NCBI RefSeq assembly: GCF_037325665.1
Contig: NC_090253.1
Coordinates: 22,712,283 to 22,776,282, forward strand
Length of the DNA stretch: 64,000 nt
Direction: 5' to 3'
DNA from: Littorina saxatilis
Taxonomy: Eukaryota > Mollusca > Gastropoda > Littorinimorpha > Littorinidae
The translations under genes were made by a program, and so were the position numbers. Shown here in pieces: positions 12,209 to 23,680 of the stretch. The stretch's first letter is position 1, and every line of letters starts with the position of its first letter. The notes under the pieces are model-generated. The model was not told where the DNA came from. It searched no databases and was given only the letters and a program-made list of their open reading frames with translations.

Positions 12209-13429
12209 GTGAGTGTAAGGGGGGTCATTTCATTCCACCGTTGATGATGTGTGTAGACAATCAGGTACATAGGTCTGTGGAATCTCAGTTCTACTCTTGG
12301 ATAGGGCTGTGTTGCATCTTTTAATTGACAGACTGTTTTATTGTCGATCGTTGATCGTCCAAAAATGTTTTGAAGGCATCTGGTAAAATGGGTTCATAGA
12401 TCTGTGTACGGGTTCTCATGATCAGTTCTACTCTGTGGTGTGGCTGTCATTTGTGTCGCGTCTCACTTGAAACGGACAAGATTATAATTGATGCTTCATC
12501 AGTCATTCACAAGTTGTGTTGACACTGGTTTTATGATCATCGTTGGGGTAAAATAATAGACGATTCTTATATCTTAGCACTGAGCAGCGTTTAAACATTT
12601 CAGTCACTGAAGACGGTTGTTCGATGAACAGTCCGTGAAGACCAAAGACTGAATTGCAGGTTTTGTGATGAAGCAGAGCCATTAGATGCATGAGCAGTGG
12701 ACGTTTGATTCATGATCCTCTGCTCGGGAAGGTGAGCAAGGCTGAAGCGGAACGGTTCTAATGCATTTTTATCAAGCCGACTGTGAATCGGGAAATGGGA
12801 AGGGAGTAAAACACGTTCACGATCAATAACGTTGTACAATTCAAAGCAAACAAAAGGCGACAACTCGTAGCGTTGTCAATCTGTCTTTCATCCAAAAAGC
12901 GCAATCTCACCCTCGATCAAGTCTCAAACAAAGACACGAGTAATTGACTTTTAATATCTTTACCACCAACCCTCCTCTTCCAGCACTCCCTCCCCCTTAC
13001 ACCTCCCACCGTTTTTCCATAACCTTTCACCTTTCGTCCGCCTTCTTCTGCCGAGAAATTCAAGTTGTCAAACTTTTCAAGGATGAATTCGGGGATGAAG
13101 TGTATGATTTATTCATCATCATTCAGTCGGCCGGGTCATATTTGCTGCTCTTGAAAAGGTCGCGGGAAGACTTCCGGCTCAGCACTTGAGCGAATTAACC
13201 TCAGAACCGGAAACGGCAGATGTTTCAGATAAATTTCTATTTCTACTGTCATAAAAAACATAGCCACCAGCGAGTGCAGTGAAATTGTGTGAAAGGGGAG
13301 TAGTAGTGTTGGGAGGTAGCAAGAGCCGGGGTATCCGAGGGTTCGTGGAGGGGCCGAAAGGGTGCGTGTGTGCGTATTCGCTATGAAAGGAGAGATGAAG
13401 TAGTGGAAAAGCGCTCTCTGCCCTCCCCC

Positions 13430-13460
13430 CCCCTCTCTCTCTCAGTCTCTCACTCTCTCT

Positions 13461-13519
<59 letters not shown>

Positions 13520-13805
13520 ACTGAATCGTTTGAGTGAATGCCGTTGAATTAGGTGCTCTTTGCGGTTTTCAATTGAAATCAGGCTGTAGTTTTTAGCAGG
13601 AGGGACACTTAAACCATGGGCAAACCATGGACAAATCTCTCGACTCCCCCCCCCCCCCCCCACCCACCTCGCCACCCTCCACGCCGCTCTCCTCTCTTCC
13701 CCCCCCCCCCCCCTCTCTCTCTCAATCGTTTTTTTTTCCAGCAATACGCCTTGAACAAGTGCTCTCTTAGGGTTTCAATTGAAACCAGTCTGTATATTTA
13801 GCACT
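13430..13805 (+). repeat. CT tract plus duplicated block of about 85 bp
   Basis: After the CT run, 13,519-13,602 (with 'tttcaattgaaatcaggctg') and 13,722-13,801 (with 'tttcaattgaaaccagtctg') are similar direct copies. Both follow a CT run and end in 'tttagca'. Poly-C runs (about 13,647-13,660 and 13,700-13,712) lie between them. This looks like a segmental duplication that included the microsatellite. Confidence 0.6.
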
Positions 13806-14931
13806 TGGTTATTTCTATAAAAGGAAAAGCGAATTCCAGGTCCAATGGAAATCTTGTTTATTCAAAGGCAGAATTTCTCCTTGACTCTCGATTTAAAAGA
13901 AGGTTGCAACACAGATTTAGTCGAGGCAGGTGCACAGCATTTCAATGATCACGCTTACCTCTAAAATTCAAGCTGACAAAATATATCTCTTTCACAGTTA
14001 AATTCTCTCTGTGGCGGGCTTTGGTTGGTGTACATTGAAATACAGGGGCATATAATTATAAAGCCCGGAACCTCGTCAGTCGTGCTATATAAAACCCTCG
14101 GTGTTGCCACTTTTTAGAAGTATTACTTGTCCGGCAGATGTATTGCCTAGTGGATACATTGTCCTAAAGGTATATGATCTGTGATTGCAAATTCAAGATA
14201 CAGGCTGAATCCTTTTGTTGCTGCTGTCATATAACCGTCTGACAACTACAGCCACGGTATGATGTTCACGGCGGCCGTGATGCGCAAAAGGTAGGTCGTT
14301 CAAAATGATTAAGCAGAAACAATTAATGTCTTAACCGCTTTGTAAATGAATGGAGAGAGAGGGAGAGAGAGAGAGAGTAGGCAGATGGATAGGTTGGTCA
14401 GTATTGAGGTAGGTCAGTATAGAGCACAGTAGTTCGTTCAAAGACATTAGCGGTGAAAAATGCTTAAACTGTGTAAACGAATGAATAGATAGATAGGCCA
14501 GAGGGTAAGTAGGTATAGGTACACAGTTTAGTTAGTTGGTTGGTTCTTGACTGATCTTGGCGGTTGAAAAAATTCGCATGCATACAGATTTACAGGAAGT
14601 TCGTTTTCATACATGGTCCCAAAACATTTTTGTCCTTCCCTTGTCAGTTGAAATTATCTTGACAAGTAAGACGAGTTGTTCTGTCAGATTCAGTCAGCAC
14701 TGTTATTCTTTGACCCGCTAAAACCCTCTTCCGCTGTTGGGCTTTAGTGTTGGTGTTAGTGATACCCCTGTTGAGTCGCTTTATATCAGTGGTGGGATTT
14801 GTGAGAGATTTTTCACCTTCTTGTTCGTTGCCCGGTTTAATAAAGTGAACAGCTCGTTGGCTTGTCGATCTGTTGATACGTGGGTGTGTTGGTTCCGGTG
14901 TAATCTTGATCAGCCACGTCCCTCCCCGGCC

Positions 14932-14934
<3 letters not shown>

Positions 14935-14972
<38 letters not shown>

Positions 14973-14998
14973 GCTCTCTCAGGCTCTCTCTCTCACGC

Positions 14999-15031
<33 letters not shown>
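14935..15031 (+). repeat. CT microsatellite, interrupted
   Basis: (CT)n with 'cacgctctctcaggctc' interruptions, followed by poly-C and (CA)n at 15,039-15,058. The derived Ser-Leu and Arg-Glu frames are not genes. Confidence 0.9.
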
Positions 15032-15034
<3 letters not shown>

Positions 15035-15942
15035 CTCCCCCCCCCCACACACACACACTTTGATTGTACCATCAGTTACCGAGGAATATGATAAGAGCAA
15101 TTGACCGATCTCCACTGAGTTTTTTTTAAAGCTTTAAAGTATTTACATGGACTGTAATAATCGTCAAATGGAAATGTCAACTGAGCGCGAAAGTCATTCA
15201 ATCAAGTTATGTTTGCACTGCTGAAGAGAGGATTAACAACTGTTTAATTCGTTGTTTATATTGTCAATATGTGTCTATTGCGTATCTCATTGTTCCGCCA
15301 CTGTGACTTTCAAGACCAATAGTAGTTTGAAGTTCTTGTGGCCGATGTTTCGTTTTGGCTGTAATACAACGTGCACCTTTTTGATTGTTAATGACCAAAA
15401 CAAACGTTCAGTCCGGAACACGTGGTCCGGCCTTACCTGCCTCTGTTCGCGTGTGTGTGGGCTGTGACCACTCCCCCTTCTCTAGGATTTATTGATTGTG
15501 CAGTGTCTCGCTTGAAGAGGTTGCCTCTCATTTCCTGCCTATTATACCCTTCTTCCTGTCTGCCCTTGTGTACCCTGAAGGGACGCTTGTGTCTCATGCG
15601 GGGTATTTTATCACCCAGCTCGACTGAGACACGCTCTCGGCTAAAGTTAGTGTCAACCTTGTTTTGTTTGTTTGGGGGTTTGGCCGGTTTGTTGAATGAA
15701 AGTTAGTTTGTAAACTATAATTATTTGTTTCTGTATGGATCAGTATTTTGCTGGATATTTGACGGGGTTTTTGTTGTTGATTTTGTTGTTGTTGTTTCTA
15801 TGTCTGTTTCTTCACTTTGTAAGTTTGTTCGTTTATTTCTTTTAGCTGCTGGATTCTTGTTAGGCTATCGGTGTTTCACGGTTCCTCATGATTTAATAAT
15901 TCCACATGATCTCGACCAGCTTGATTTCAATTTTGGCACAAA

Positions 15943-15945
<3 letters not shown>

Positions 15946-16022
<77 letters not shown>
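15946..16022 (+). repeat. CT microsatellite
   Basis: A pure (CT)n tract of about 77 bp. Confidence 0.95.
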
Positions 16023-16026
<4 letters not shown>

Positions 16027-17109
16027 GCGTGTGACTCTGTCTGCGTGAGACAAAGCGAAATGGCGTAGAGTTACCATTTGATTGTCATTTATTGCTATCT
16101 GAACGCGAATATCATCTCTCTTTGTCATAGCAATTTGTATCTTCATTCATCATTCATTTCTGCGGGTAACAACATTTGAAACGGACCTCATGCTGTGCCT
16201 TCAATTGTCACCCTTCAAAATAGTCAGGTTTGAATAATCACAGTTGGCACCGAAACCATGATTGTGTTGATTACTGGCTCCTCCAAATTAGAGGATCAAA
16301 TCGTGAAATCATTGCCGCCACTTCACTCTCATAATTGTCTCTATCACACTTGAACCAGTTCATGCTTTGCGGCAGAAACTGACAACAGATTCGTGAACAA
16401 TAAGAGGACTGAACCCGGCAGAGGGGGACTGGCTTTGTGAATGTATGACAGTGGGCGGAGTTGATTTCAGAGTTTGCACGTGCTATTCGGCGGTTCGTTT
16501 TGGGTACAAATAATTAGCTGATCCGTCCTGGTTACTCGTTTAGTTTTGTGTGTGTGGTAGTTATTGAACTTTTTCTTTAGGGTCAGTGAAGGTGATGAAG
16601 TTTTCTTTCTGTGCTGTGATATTGTACTCCAATGCGACTGGGGCTGAAATCGTGGGACGCTGTGCGTCACTCAGTGAGTTCAAGTTGCGTCAGTTTCACG
16701 ATTTGATGACACTGAAAACACTTATCTTCTCGTTTCGCTAATAACTGTTTAACTTTCCGCGCCTTTTCCCATCGCAGAACAAAAGAAGCGAAAAGATGCT
16801 AAGTATGTGCATACACTGGCTGGTGCATGGGCGACTGTCAGTTAAAGGTATAATCCTTTAGCGCAACCCATCATGTGTACCACTACATATTTGCGTATAG
16901 GCTTTTACATGGATAAGTTTTTCCGTCCACGTTTAACATAGACTACTAAAAGACCTGCACAATCTACAGCTTGGCTGCTACCAGTACAAAGTGGAATTTC
17001 TTTTCTGATTTTCTTTCTGAATTAAATGCACAGATTGACGTGTGTCATGTACGTAATTAACTTTTTAAAAAAACTGTAAAAAACACTAAAAGCATAACAA
17101 CAAAACTAC

Positions 17110-17110
<1 letters not shown>

Positions 17111-17174
<64 letters not shown>
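17111..17174 (+). repeat. CA microsatellite
   Basis: A pure (CA)n tract of about 64 bp in the presumed TRAF4 first intron. Confidence 0.95.
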
Positions 17175-17177
<3 letters not shown>

Positions 17178-17407
17178 AAGAAAGAAAGTAAGAAAAGAAA
17201 TCCAACTTTGCACAGAAAGCGTTCGCCCAGGACAACAGAGAGTGTGCGCCGCGATGCCGCACACTCCTTTTTCAGTTCCTTCTATGGCGAACACGGGAGT
17301 GAGCAGTTCTGCTAACTTTGTCTCGTGTAGTGATTTGAATGTCTTTAGTTGTTGTTGAAGGTGATTACGATGTGCTCAAAATGGATGTCTTCTCGTGTGT
17401 GTTGCAG

Positions 17408-18453
17408 CGGAGGGGTGTTCAAGTGTCCGGAGGATGACAAACCACTAGACTACGCCAAGGTAAGAACAACGTCATTGAAATCTCTTTTTACATTTAGTCA
17501 AGAATCGAGACGAGGGTCGTGGTGTACGTATGTGTGTGCGTGTGTGTGTGTGTAGAGCGATTCAGACTAAACTACTGGACCGATCTTTATGAAATTTTAC
17601 ATGAGAGTTCCTGGGTATGAAATCCCCGGACGTTTTTTTCATAAATGTCTTTTAATACGTCATATCCGGCTTTTTGTAAAAGTTGAGGCGGCACTGTCAC
17701 ACCTTCATTTTTCAATCAAATTGATTGAAATTGTGGCCAAGCAATTTTCGACGAAGGCCGGACTTCGGTAGTGCATTTCAGCATGGAGGCTTAAAAATTA
17801 ATTGATGACTTTGGTCATTAAAAATATGAAAATTGTAATTAAAAATTATTTTTTTATAAAACGATCCAAAATTACTTTTATGTTATTCTTCATCATGTTC
17901 TGATTCCAAAAACATATAAATATGTTATATTCGGATTAAAAACAAGCTCTGAAAATTAAAAATATAGAAATTATGATTAAAATTAAATTTCCGAAATCGT
18001 TTTAAAAATAATTTCATCTTATTCCTTGTCGGTTCCTGATTCCAAAAACATATAGATATGATATGTTTGAATTAAAAACACGCTCAGAAAGTTAAAACGA
18101 AGAGAGGTACAGTAAAGCGTGATATGCAGCACAGCGCAACCGCTACCGCGCTGAACAGGCTCGTCACTTTCACTGCCTTTTGCACTAGCGGCGGACTACG
18201 GTCATTGTGAAAAAATGCAGTGCGTTCAGTTTCATTCTGTGAGTTCCACAGCTTGACTAAATGTAGTAATTTTGCCTTACGCGACTTGTTAATTAATAAT
18301 CACGGACAATCAAGTTATTAAAACAGTGGACAGGAAGGTAGATTAATAGACGGATAGACAGACAGAAAGTAGAATGACGGACTCGGACGGACGGACACAC
18401 ACACACACACACACACACTGACACACCGTCACACACACACGCACGCACTCACG

Positions 18454-18505
<52 letters not shown>

Positions 18506-20840
18506 ATCATGACAATCTGGAAAATGTGTCCACCGCAAGTTTTCTTTGTCTTCCAAAAGCACAGTTACGAACATTACATCAGTCTTGTGCTCCGTGACTT
18601 TACATGCATAATGATGTGAGTTATTGTCTTGCATATTACATATATATGAATAACTCGTTTAAACCATGCACACACATCTTACCAACAAATTCCCACGGCC
18701 AAAAAGTGATTGTGTCTTTTCCCACGACTCTCAAAAACGCCACACAAAAATGAACATTTCGATGACTCAGGAATATTTGCGCGTCGTTTGAAGTATGTTG
18801 TTGAAATGTCCTCCGTGCAATTTTCTTTGTAGCACTATAGGTTCGATGGTTTTCTTGTGCATCTACTCGTTTCGACAAGAAAAGGGACGAGTGTTCATTT
18901 TAAAGTGGCGGGTGCAGTTATGTAGTGAAAATGCGTGAGAACTAATCTGGCGTTCAAAATTAATGTACACTTTAAAATGGTTAGGTTCATTCTGGTTTAG
19001 CAACACCCGCGCGACCTACCCAACAGAGAGACAGAGAGAGCGAGAAAGAGCGTGAGAGACGGGGGGGGGGGGGGGGAGAGGGGGAGGGAGAGAGAGTCAT
19101 TTAATTGAAATTAGAAAGCTTCTTTTCTTTTCCAAGTACAATTTCTTACTCTCTCAAATCGTCTTTCTAATTTCCATTAAATGACTCTCTCACTCCCCCT
19201 TCTCCCTCTGACGGGCAACATACACGTACTCGGCCGGAAACTTTGCAAGAGAAGCCCAAGCGGTTGGGGGGGGGGGGGGGGGGGCCGAGAGACAGGAAGT
19301 CTGTACTTGTTACCCCAGATTATATGCGTCGTCTCGTGTTCTGGAAAAGGAAATGGCCTGTATAATGAGGTTGGGAGTAAAAGAGTAAAACATACTTGAA
19401 CGTCACTTTCGGACATTTTGATGTGAGGCTCGCAATGAGCATTAAGTTGTGGGTCATGCGCGGTCTGTTTCTTCGTTTTGCGCACCCCCTCACCCAAACA
19501 AAAACGTGACAAAACAAATAAATAAACCGCCCTTCCAAACAACAACAACAACAACAACATGAAAAACACAACACATATAAACAACCCTTCACCCCCCCTC
19601 CTCCCCGCTTCTCGGCCTCCATTGAGTGTTTCTCTGCGTATATGTTTTGTGAGTTTGACTCTGATTACGGTCTCAGCCGTGTCAAGAAACCACGCACCCC
19701 AACCTCCACACGCACGCACACACACACAGTCACAGGATAAAGAAATAACGTGGCCTACAGGCTTTGATAGATTGCCTGCACTTGACCTAAAAAGGGTTAC
19801 TGAACTTCAACTCATTCAAACAGATTCCTTAGCAACCACTCACAGCCGGCTTGTGATGGTTGAAGGGTGGTGACAGATGTGCACGCTTCAGATAGTTATC
19901 ACAGTTTCTGTGCAATCTCGTAATGGATCATAACACCGGCTGAGAAAGCAAGTTAACATGATGGTGCACGGGTTCAGTGAATCAATCATCCTGGATATGT
20001 TGCGAGGATGTGTACTATTCATACAGTATTTATCGGAAGTACAGTGAGTGCAGTGACTTTGTGTCGTGTGTGTGTGTGCGACGGTGTGTGCCAGTGCGTG
20101 GTGCGTGTGTGTGTGATGCCAAGGATGACCGTACAGATTACGAGGAGAGGGAAGAGTGTGCAGATGATAAAGATAACAATGCTCATGATGATTTATTGTA
20201 TTTTTCAGCTGTACCCAGACAAGGAGGTGCGGGGAGAAATCATGAACAGCTTGATTCGCTGCACGCATGCCAAAGATGGGTGTCGCTGGGTGGACAAGCT
20301 GCAGACATTGCAGGTAACAGTTGAAAAATGCAGCATAACATCAGAGAAGAAATCTGCCTTTCTCGCTGTCCGTCTCTTTGTTTATTTGAATATTGTATGT
20401 CTAGTAGTAGTATTTGTTTAAGGTTGTTAGACAAGGCAATGTGTCTTAAACCTTGTGTCTTAAACAATGTGTCTTGTAAAATAACGTTCGTTTGTTCGTT
20501 CTTTCTTCCTCCTAGCCTCCTTCTTAGCCCCTACCCTCACTTCCTCCCCTGACGCTTACCCATCTACCCCCAGACGATGTACTTCTGTATGTCTCTCTTC
20601 CTCTGTCTCCTTCTGTCTTGCCATCTTTTTTCTCATCATCCCCCACCACATTTCCTTTTGCCCTCCCATACCCACCCACCCCCTCCCTTTCTCACCAAGG
20701 TCCAATGTCAGATCCATCTTTCCAGTTTAATTTTAGTCCCACTGTGTTTTTGTGTATCTCTTTCTCTTTTGCTAAAGGACAGGTTGGAAGATTAGGCTGA
20801 TCCTAAATCCTATATCCTCATGTAATAAAGTCAGTTCTGA

Positions 20841-20882
<42 letters not shown>

Positions 20883-21917
20883 TGCCCAGTTCCACCCTGT
20901 TTCTCTGTCAGTCTGTCTACCTGTCCCTTTATCAGAGCTCAAGAGATGACCTTAGCAGTACCACTGAGTGTGTTAATTTTTGTATAACATGAATTCTTGT
21001 TTTTCTTTCCAGACTCACCTGGACACCTGTCTGTACGAGTCGGTTCCATGCCCCAACCGTTGCTCCGCTCACCTGCTTCGCTTCAACGTGGACGACCACA
21101 TTGAGTACCTGTGTCCCAAACGACGAGTTGTCTGTGACTTCTGCTCACAGGAATTCCCTGGCGACTACATGGACCAGGTATGTTGAGTTGCGAAGAGAAT
21201 CCAAGTGTGGTATTCGGTGAAATTAGACCTTAGGTATTGAAGTCTTTATCAGCCTTATGCTGTTTTGCATTGTGCAAGGAGGCTTAGCATATGCATGAGT
21301 TGCAACAGCCAACAAATAAAAAGATTAAATTCCATAACTTTTGAAAGAAATTTCCTTGTTTGCGCTTCTTTTTGTGCATATAAAGTGTTCTTTCATTGGA
21401 GCTGTTTGTATGTACTCATGCACACACAAAAGGAAAAAGAATATCTTTCTTTTACGTTCTAAAAACGACTTTTATTTTTCATTGTCTAGTTGTAAACTCT
21501 AAGAATAAAGTATAAACCCATGGGTTTTTCATGTTTTTAATGTCTTTGCTTCTTATTTTCAGACGCATGCAGGCAACTGCCCCAAAGAAATCATGTGGTG
21601 CGAAAACAAATGTGGAGCTAAGTTGGAGCGACGTTTTCTGACCAATCACATGAAGAACGAGTGTCACAAACGCACTGTCACATGCCAGTTCTGTGACAGA
21701 GAATTTGTCTATGAAACGTTACAGGTAAGCAGCCTTGTTTAGCTTGATTAATGTTTAGTTTGTTAACTTTATTACCAGTAGATTTTTTACAGGAGAAAAT
21801 GTGTCTATTGAAATTGTGTTTCTTTATCCCCAATATTCATGCTCTTATTAGTAACAGAGCTTCTGATATTTTCAATAAATTCTTCCCATCCTTCTACCCC
21901 TTTGTTTGTTTCCTTGC

Positions 21918-21972
<55 letters not shown>

Positions 21973-23470
21973 CTTTTTACATTTAGTCAAGTTTTGATTT
22001 TCTCTTTCGTTTTGTATGAAATGCATTAAAATTCATTAGCTGCAAAATTAATCAATCTTTAGCCTTTTTGTTGTTGTTGTGGTGTTCTTTTGTCTTGCTT
22101 GAAATGTAGCAAAATTCATTAGCTGAGTTGTGCAACAAACTCAATCCAGACTAACTTTTCCCCCTCTCTTTGTGCAGACACATCAGTATCAGTGCCCGAG
22201 GTTCCCAGTGTCGTGCCCCAACAGATGCGACCCCACAAAGATTCCCAGGGAGGAGGTAGAGGTTCATGTGCAGGAGTTATGTCCCTCTGCGACTGCCAAC
22301 TGCCCCTTCAAGGAGGCTGGATGCAAATTCAAGGTCAGTGAAATCAAAAATGTTAGTCTTTGTCTGTGTGTGTTATTGCTACATGTAGTCCAAATGTTGC
22401 CTGTTAGTCTAAATTTGTATTTATTTCGCTTTTAATAGCCGATATTCGGAAATCAATGGGTTGTGAAAGAGTGAATGTTCTCGCTTTAATTGAGGCAAAT
22501 TTCTCGCGTGGCATTATAGGCCAGTCACTAGGGAGGGGTGTGTCTGAAACACGTGGACCAGGAGCATGTGTAGAAAGTTTGCCTCAACAAAAGCAAGAGT
22601 ATTCACTCTTTCACAACCCATACAAACCCCACAGTTATTTCCGGGCATTTGTCTATTAATAAAGCTCCAAGTAACCCCATGGCTGTAACAGTAAAAGTTG
22701 ATCATTTTTTATAGATGCGTGTGTTGGGTGTGCATGGCTGGGGCGAATGTTTCTTAATCGCAATGTCAAGACCAATTCCAAACCTTGGGCAATTAAAGAT
22801 TCTGTATTCTGTTCACACACTCACGTTATAACTGATGAACTTGTGTGTTTTTCAGTGTGCTCGCTACAGCATGGACCGACACCTGGAGGAGACACAGAAA
22901 ACACACCTACACCTGGCCTGGGATCTGGTCAAGCGACAGCAACAACAGATCGCTCACCTCTGCTCCGCCCTCCACGTCACCACCCACATCACAGACGGCA
23001 CCTTCGTCTGGAAGATCTCATCCTACAAAGCCAAGTACATCGAGGCGCTCTACAAGAATGGCAAGGAGCTCGTCAGTCAGCCGTTCTATACCTCCCGCTT
23101 CGGCTACAAGGCGGCTCTCTCCGTTTTCCTCAACGGGAACGGAGCCGGCGAGGGGAAGTATCTGTCGGTGTACATCAAACTCTTGCCGGGGGAGTACGAC
23201 AACATTCTGGAATGGCCGTTCCGGTTGCCGGTCTCCTTCACGCTTTACGACCAGCCCAACGACGTGGAAATGCGAGCCAACTTGACGGAGAGTTTCGTGC
23301 CGGACCCAACCTGGAAGCACTTCCAGAAGCCTGTGAAGGATGTGGAGTCTCTGGGTTTCGGCTACCCCAAGTTCGTGTCGCACGACATTCTCAAGACCAG
23401 GAACTATATCAGGGACGATTCCATCATCATCAGAGTCAGCGTGGACACGAAGGAGTTCATTTTGCCGTGA
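17408..23470 (+). CDS. TRAF4: TRAF4, TNF-receptor-associated factor 4 (exons 2 to last)
   Basis: TRAF4 is a cytoplasmic adaptor that binds receptors through its MATH domain. Exons, all with GT-AG borders and matching phase: 17,408-17,459, 20,209-20,313, 21,013-21,177, 21,563-21,724, 22,178-22,333, 22,856-23,470. The first encodes [17 protein letters not shown], nearly identical to the end of the vertebrate TRAF4 RING region ([15 protein letters not shown]). Exons 3-6 carry TRAF-type zinc fingers with paired Cys/His, e.g. [38 protein letters not shown]. The last exon has a short helix ([12 protein letters not shown]) and then the MATH domain ([41 protein letters not shown]), ending ILP-stop. 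About 417 residues are visible against 470 in human TRAF4; the missing part is the RING N-terminus. The gene converges on TMX2. The stop codon lies in the first unit of a 32-bp minisatellite. Confidence 0.96.
17490..18290 (+). mobile_element. non-autonomous Helentron-like element, family A, copy 1
   Basis: It starts 'acatttagtcaag' in a T run and ends '...cttgactaaatgtagtaat', hairpin CGC-cttac-GCG, then acttgtt. The body has a TG stretch, 'agagcgattcagactaaac', and AT-rich repeats of 'gattccaaaaacatata'. It matches 29,946-30,859 closely. It begins 30 bp after the TRAF4 exon donor at 17,459. There is no coding capacity. Class is inferred from the ends. Confidence 0.75.
18390..18502 (+). repeat. 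CA microsatellite cluster
   Basis: Several (CA)n tracts with 'ctgacacaccgtcacac' and 'cgcacgcactcacg' interruptions, in TRAF4 intron. Confidence 0.9.
19059..19210. repeat. fold-back repeat flanked by G- and C-rich tracts
   Basis: 'gagagtcatttaattgaaat' (from about 19,092) is mirrored by its inverted copy ending near 19,192, with about 40 bp between the arms. A poly-G/AG tract lies on the left and a C/CT-rich tract on the right, so complementarity may extend further. This could be a MITE remnant or a replication-slippage palindrome. Confidence 0.65.
19264..19284 (+). repeat. poly-G run
   Basis: About 20 consecutive G in a TRAF4 intron. It is a potential G-quadruplex, and the length is likely uncertain in assembly. 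Confidence 0.85.
20846..20878 (+). repeat. CT microsatellite
   Basis: A (CT)n tract of about 33 bp in the TRAF4 intron between 20,313 and 21,013. Confidence 0.9.
21919..21997 (+). repeat. TG microsatellite joined to a family A 5'-end fragment
   Basis: (TG)n (21,919-21,968) is followed by 'ctttttacatttagtcaag' and 'ttttgattt', which is the 5' terminus of the family A element seen at 17,490 and 29,946. Only about 20 bp of the element is recognisable. It lies in the TRAF4 intron after 21,724. Confidence 0.6.
22456..22621. mobile_element. MITE-like element with about 45-bp inverted ends
   Basis: The left end starts 'atgggttgtgaaagagtgaa' and the right end is its inverted copy ending 'cactctttcacaacccat'. 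The arms continue with 'ctcgcttt-gaggcaaa' / 'tttgcctcaa-aaagc-ag'. Total is 166 bp, within the TRAF4 intron between 22,333 and 22,856. No clear target-site duplication was seen. Confidence 0.7.
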
Positions 23471-23680
23471 GATTGATCACAAAGCGGTTTGTGTTGCCGT
23501 GAGAACAATCACAAAGAGATTGATGTTGCCGTGAGAATGATCGCAAAGTGATTGATGCTGCCATGAGAGAGCGATCGCAAAGTTATTCATGTTGCCGTGA
23601 GAACGATCACAAAGTGATTCATGTTGCCGTGAGAACGATCACAAAGTGATTCATGTTGCCGTGAGAGCAATCATATAGGG
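23455..23680 (+). repeat. 32-bp minisatellite starting inside the TRAF4 stop region
   Basis: About seven copies of a 32-bp unit, 'gttgccgtgagaacgatcac' followed by 'aaagtgattcat', run head to tail. The first unit is 'tttgccgtgagattgatcac', and its 'ccgtga' supplies the final Pro codon and TGA stop of TRAF4. Later units are more alike than the first, as expected for expansion outward from the stop codon. Confidence 0.85.

Larger units (their letters stand above)
12209..17407 (+). other. presumed TRAF4 first intron, simple-repeat rich
   Basis: The stretch lies between the candidate first exon and the first certain TRAF4 exon. It holds CT tracts (13,430-13,517; 14,935-15,031; 15,946-16,022), a duplicated 85-bp block near 13.5-13.8 kb, poly-C runs, and a (CA)n tract at 17,111-17,174. 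I looked for the conserved RING segment (CPLC...TCGHRFC pattern) here and upstream and did not find it. Confidence 0.5.

Noticed and set aside
22747-23502. 251-codon and other overlapping frames over the last TRAF4 exon
   Set aside because: Shadows of the true MATH-domain frame, which alone matches TRAF4 and has correct splice phase.
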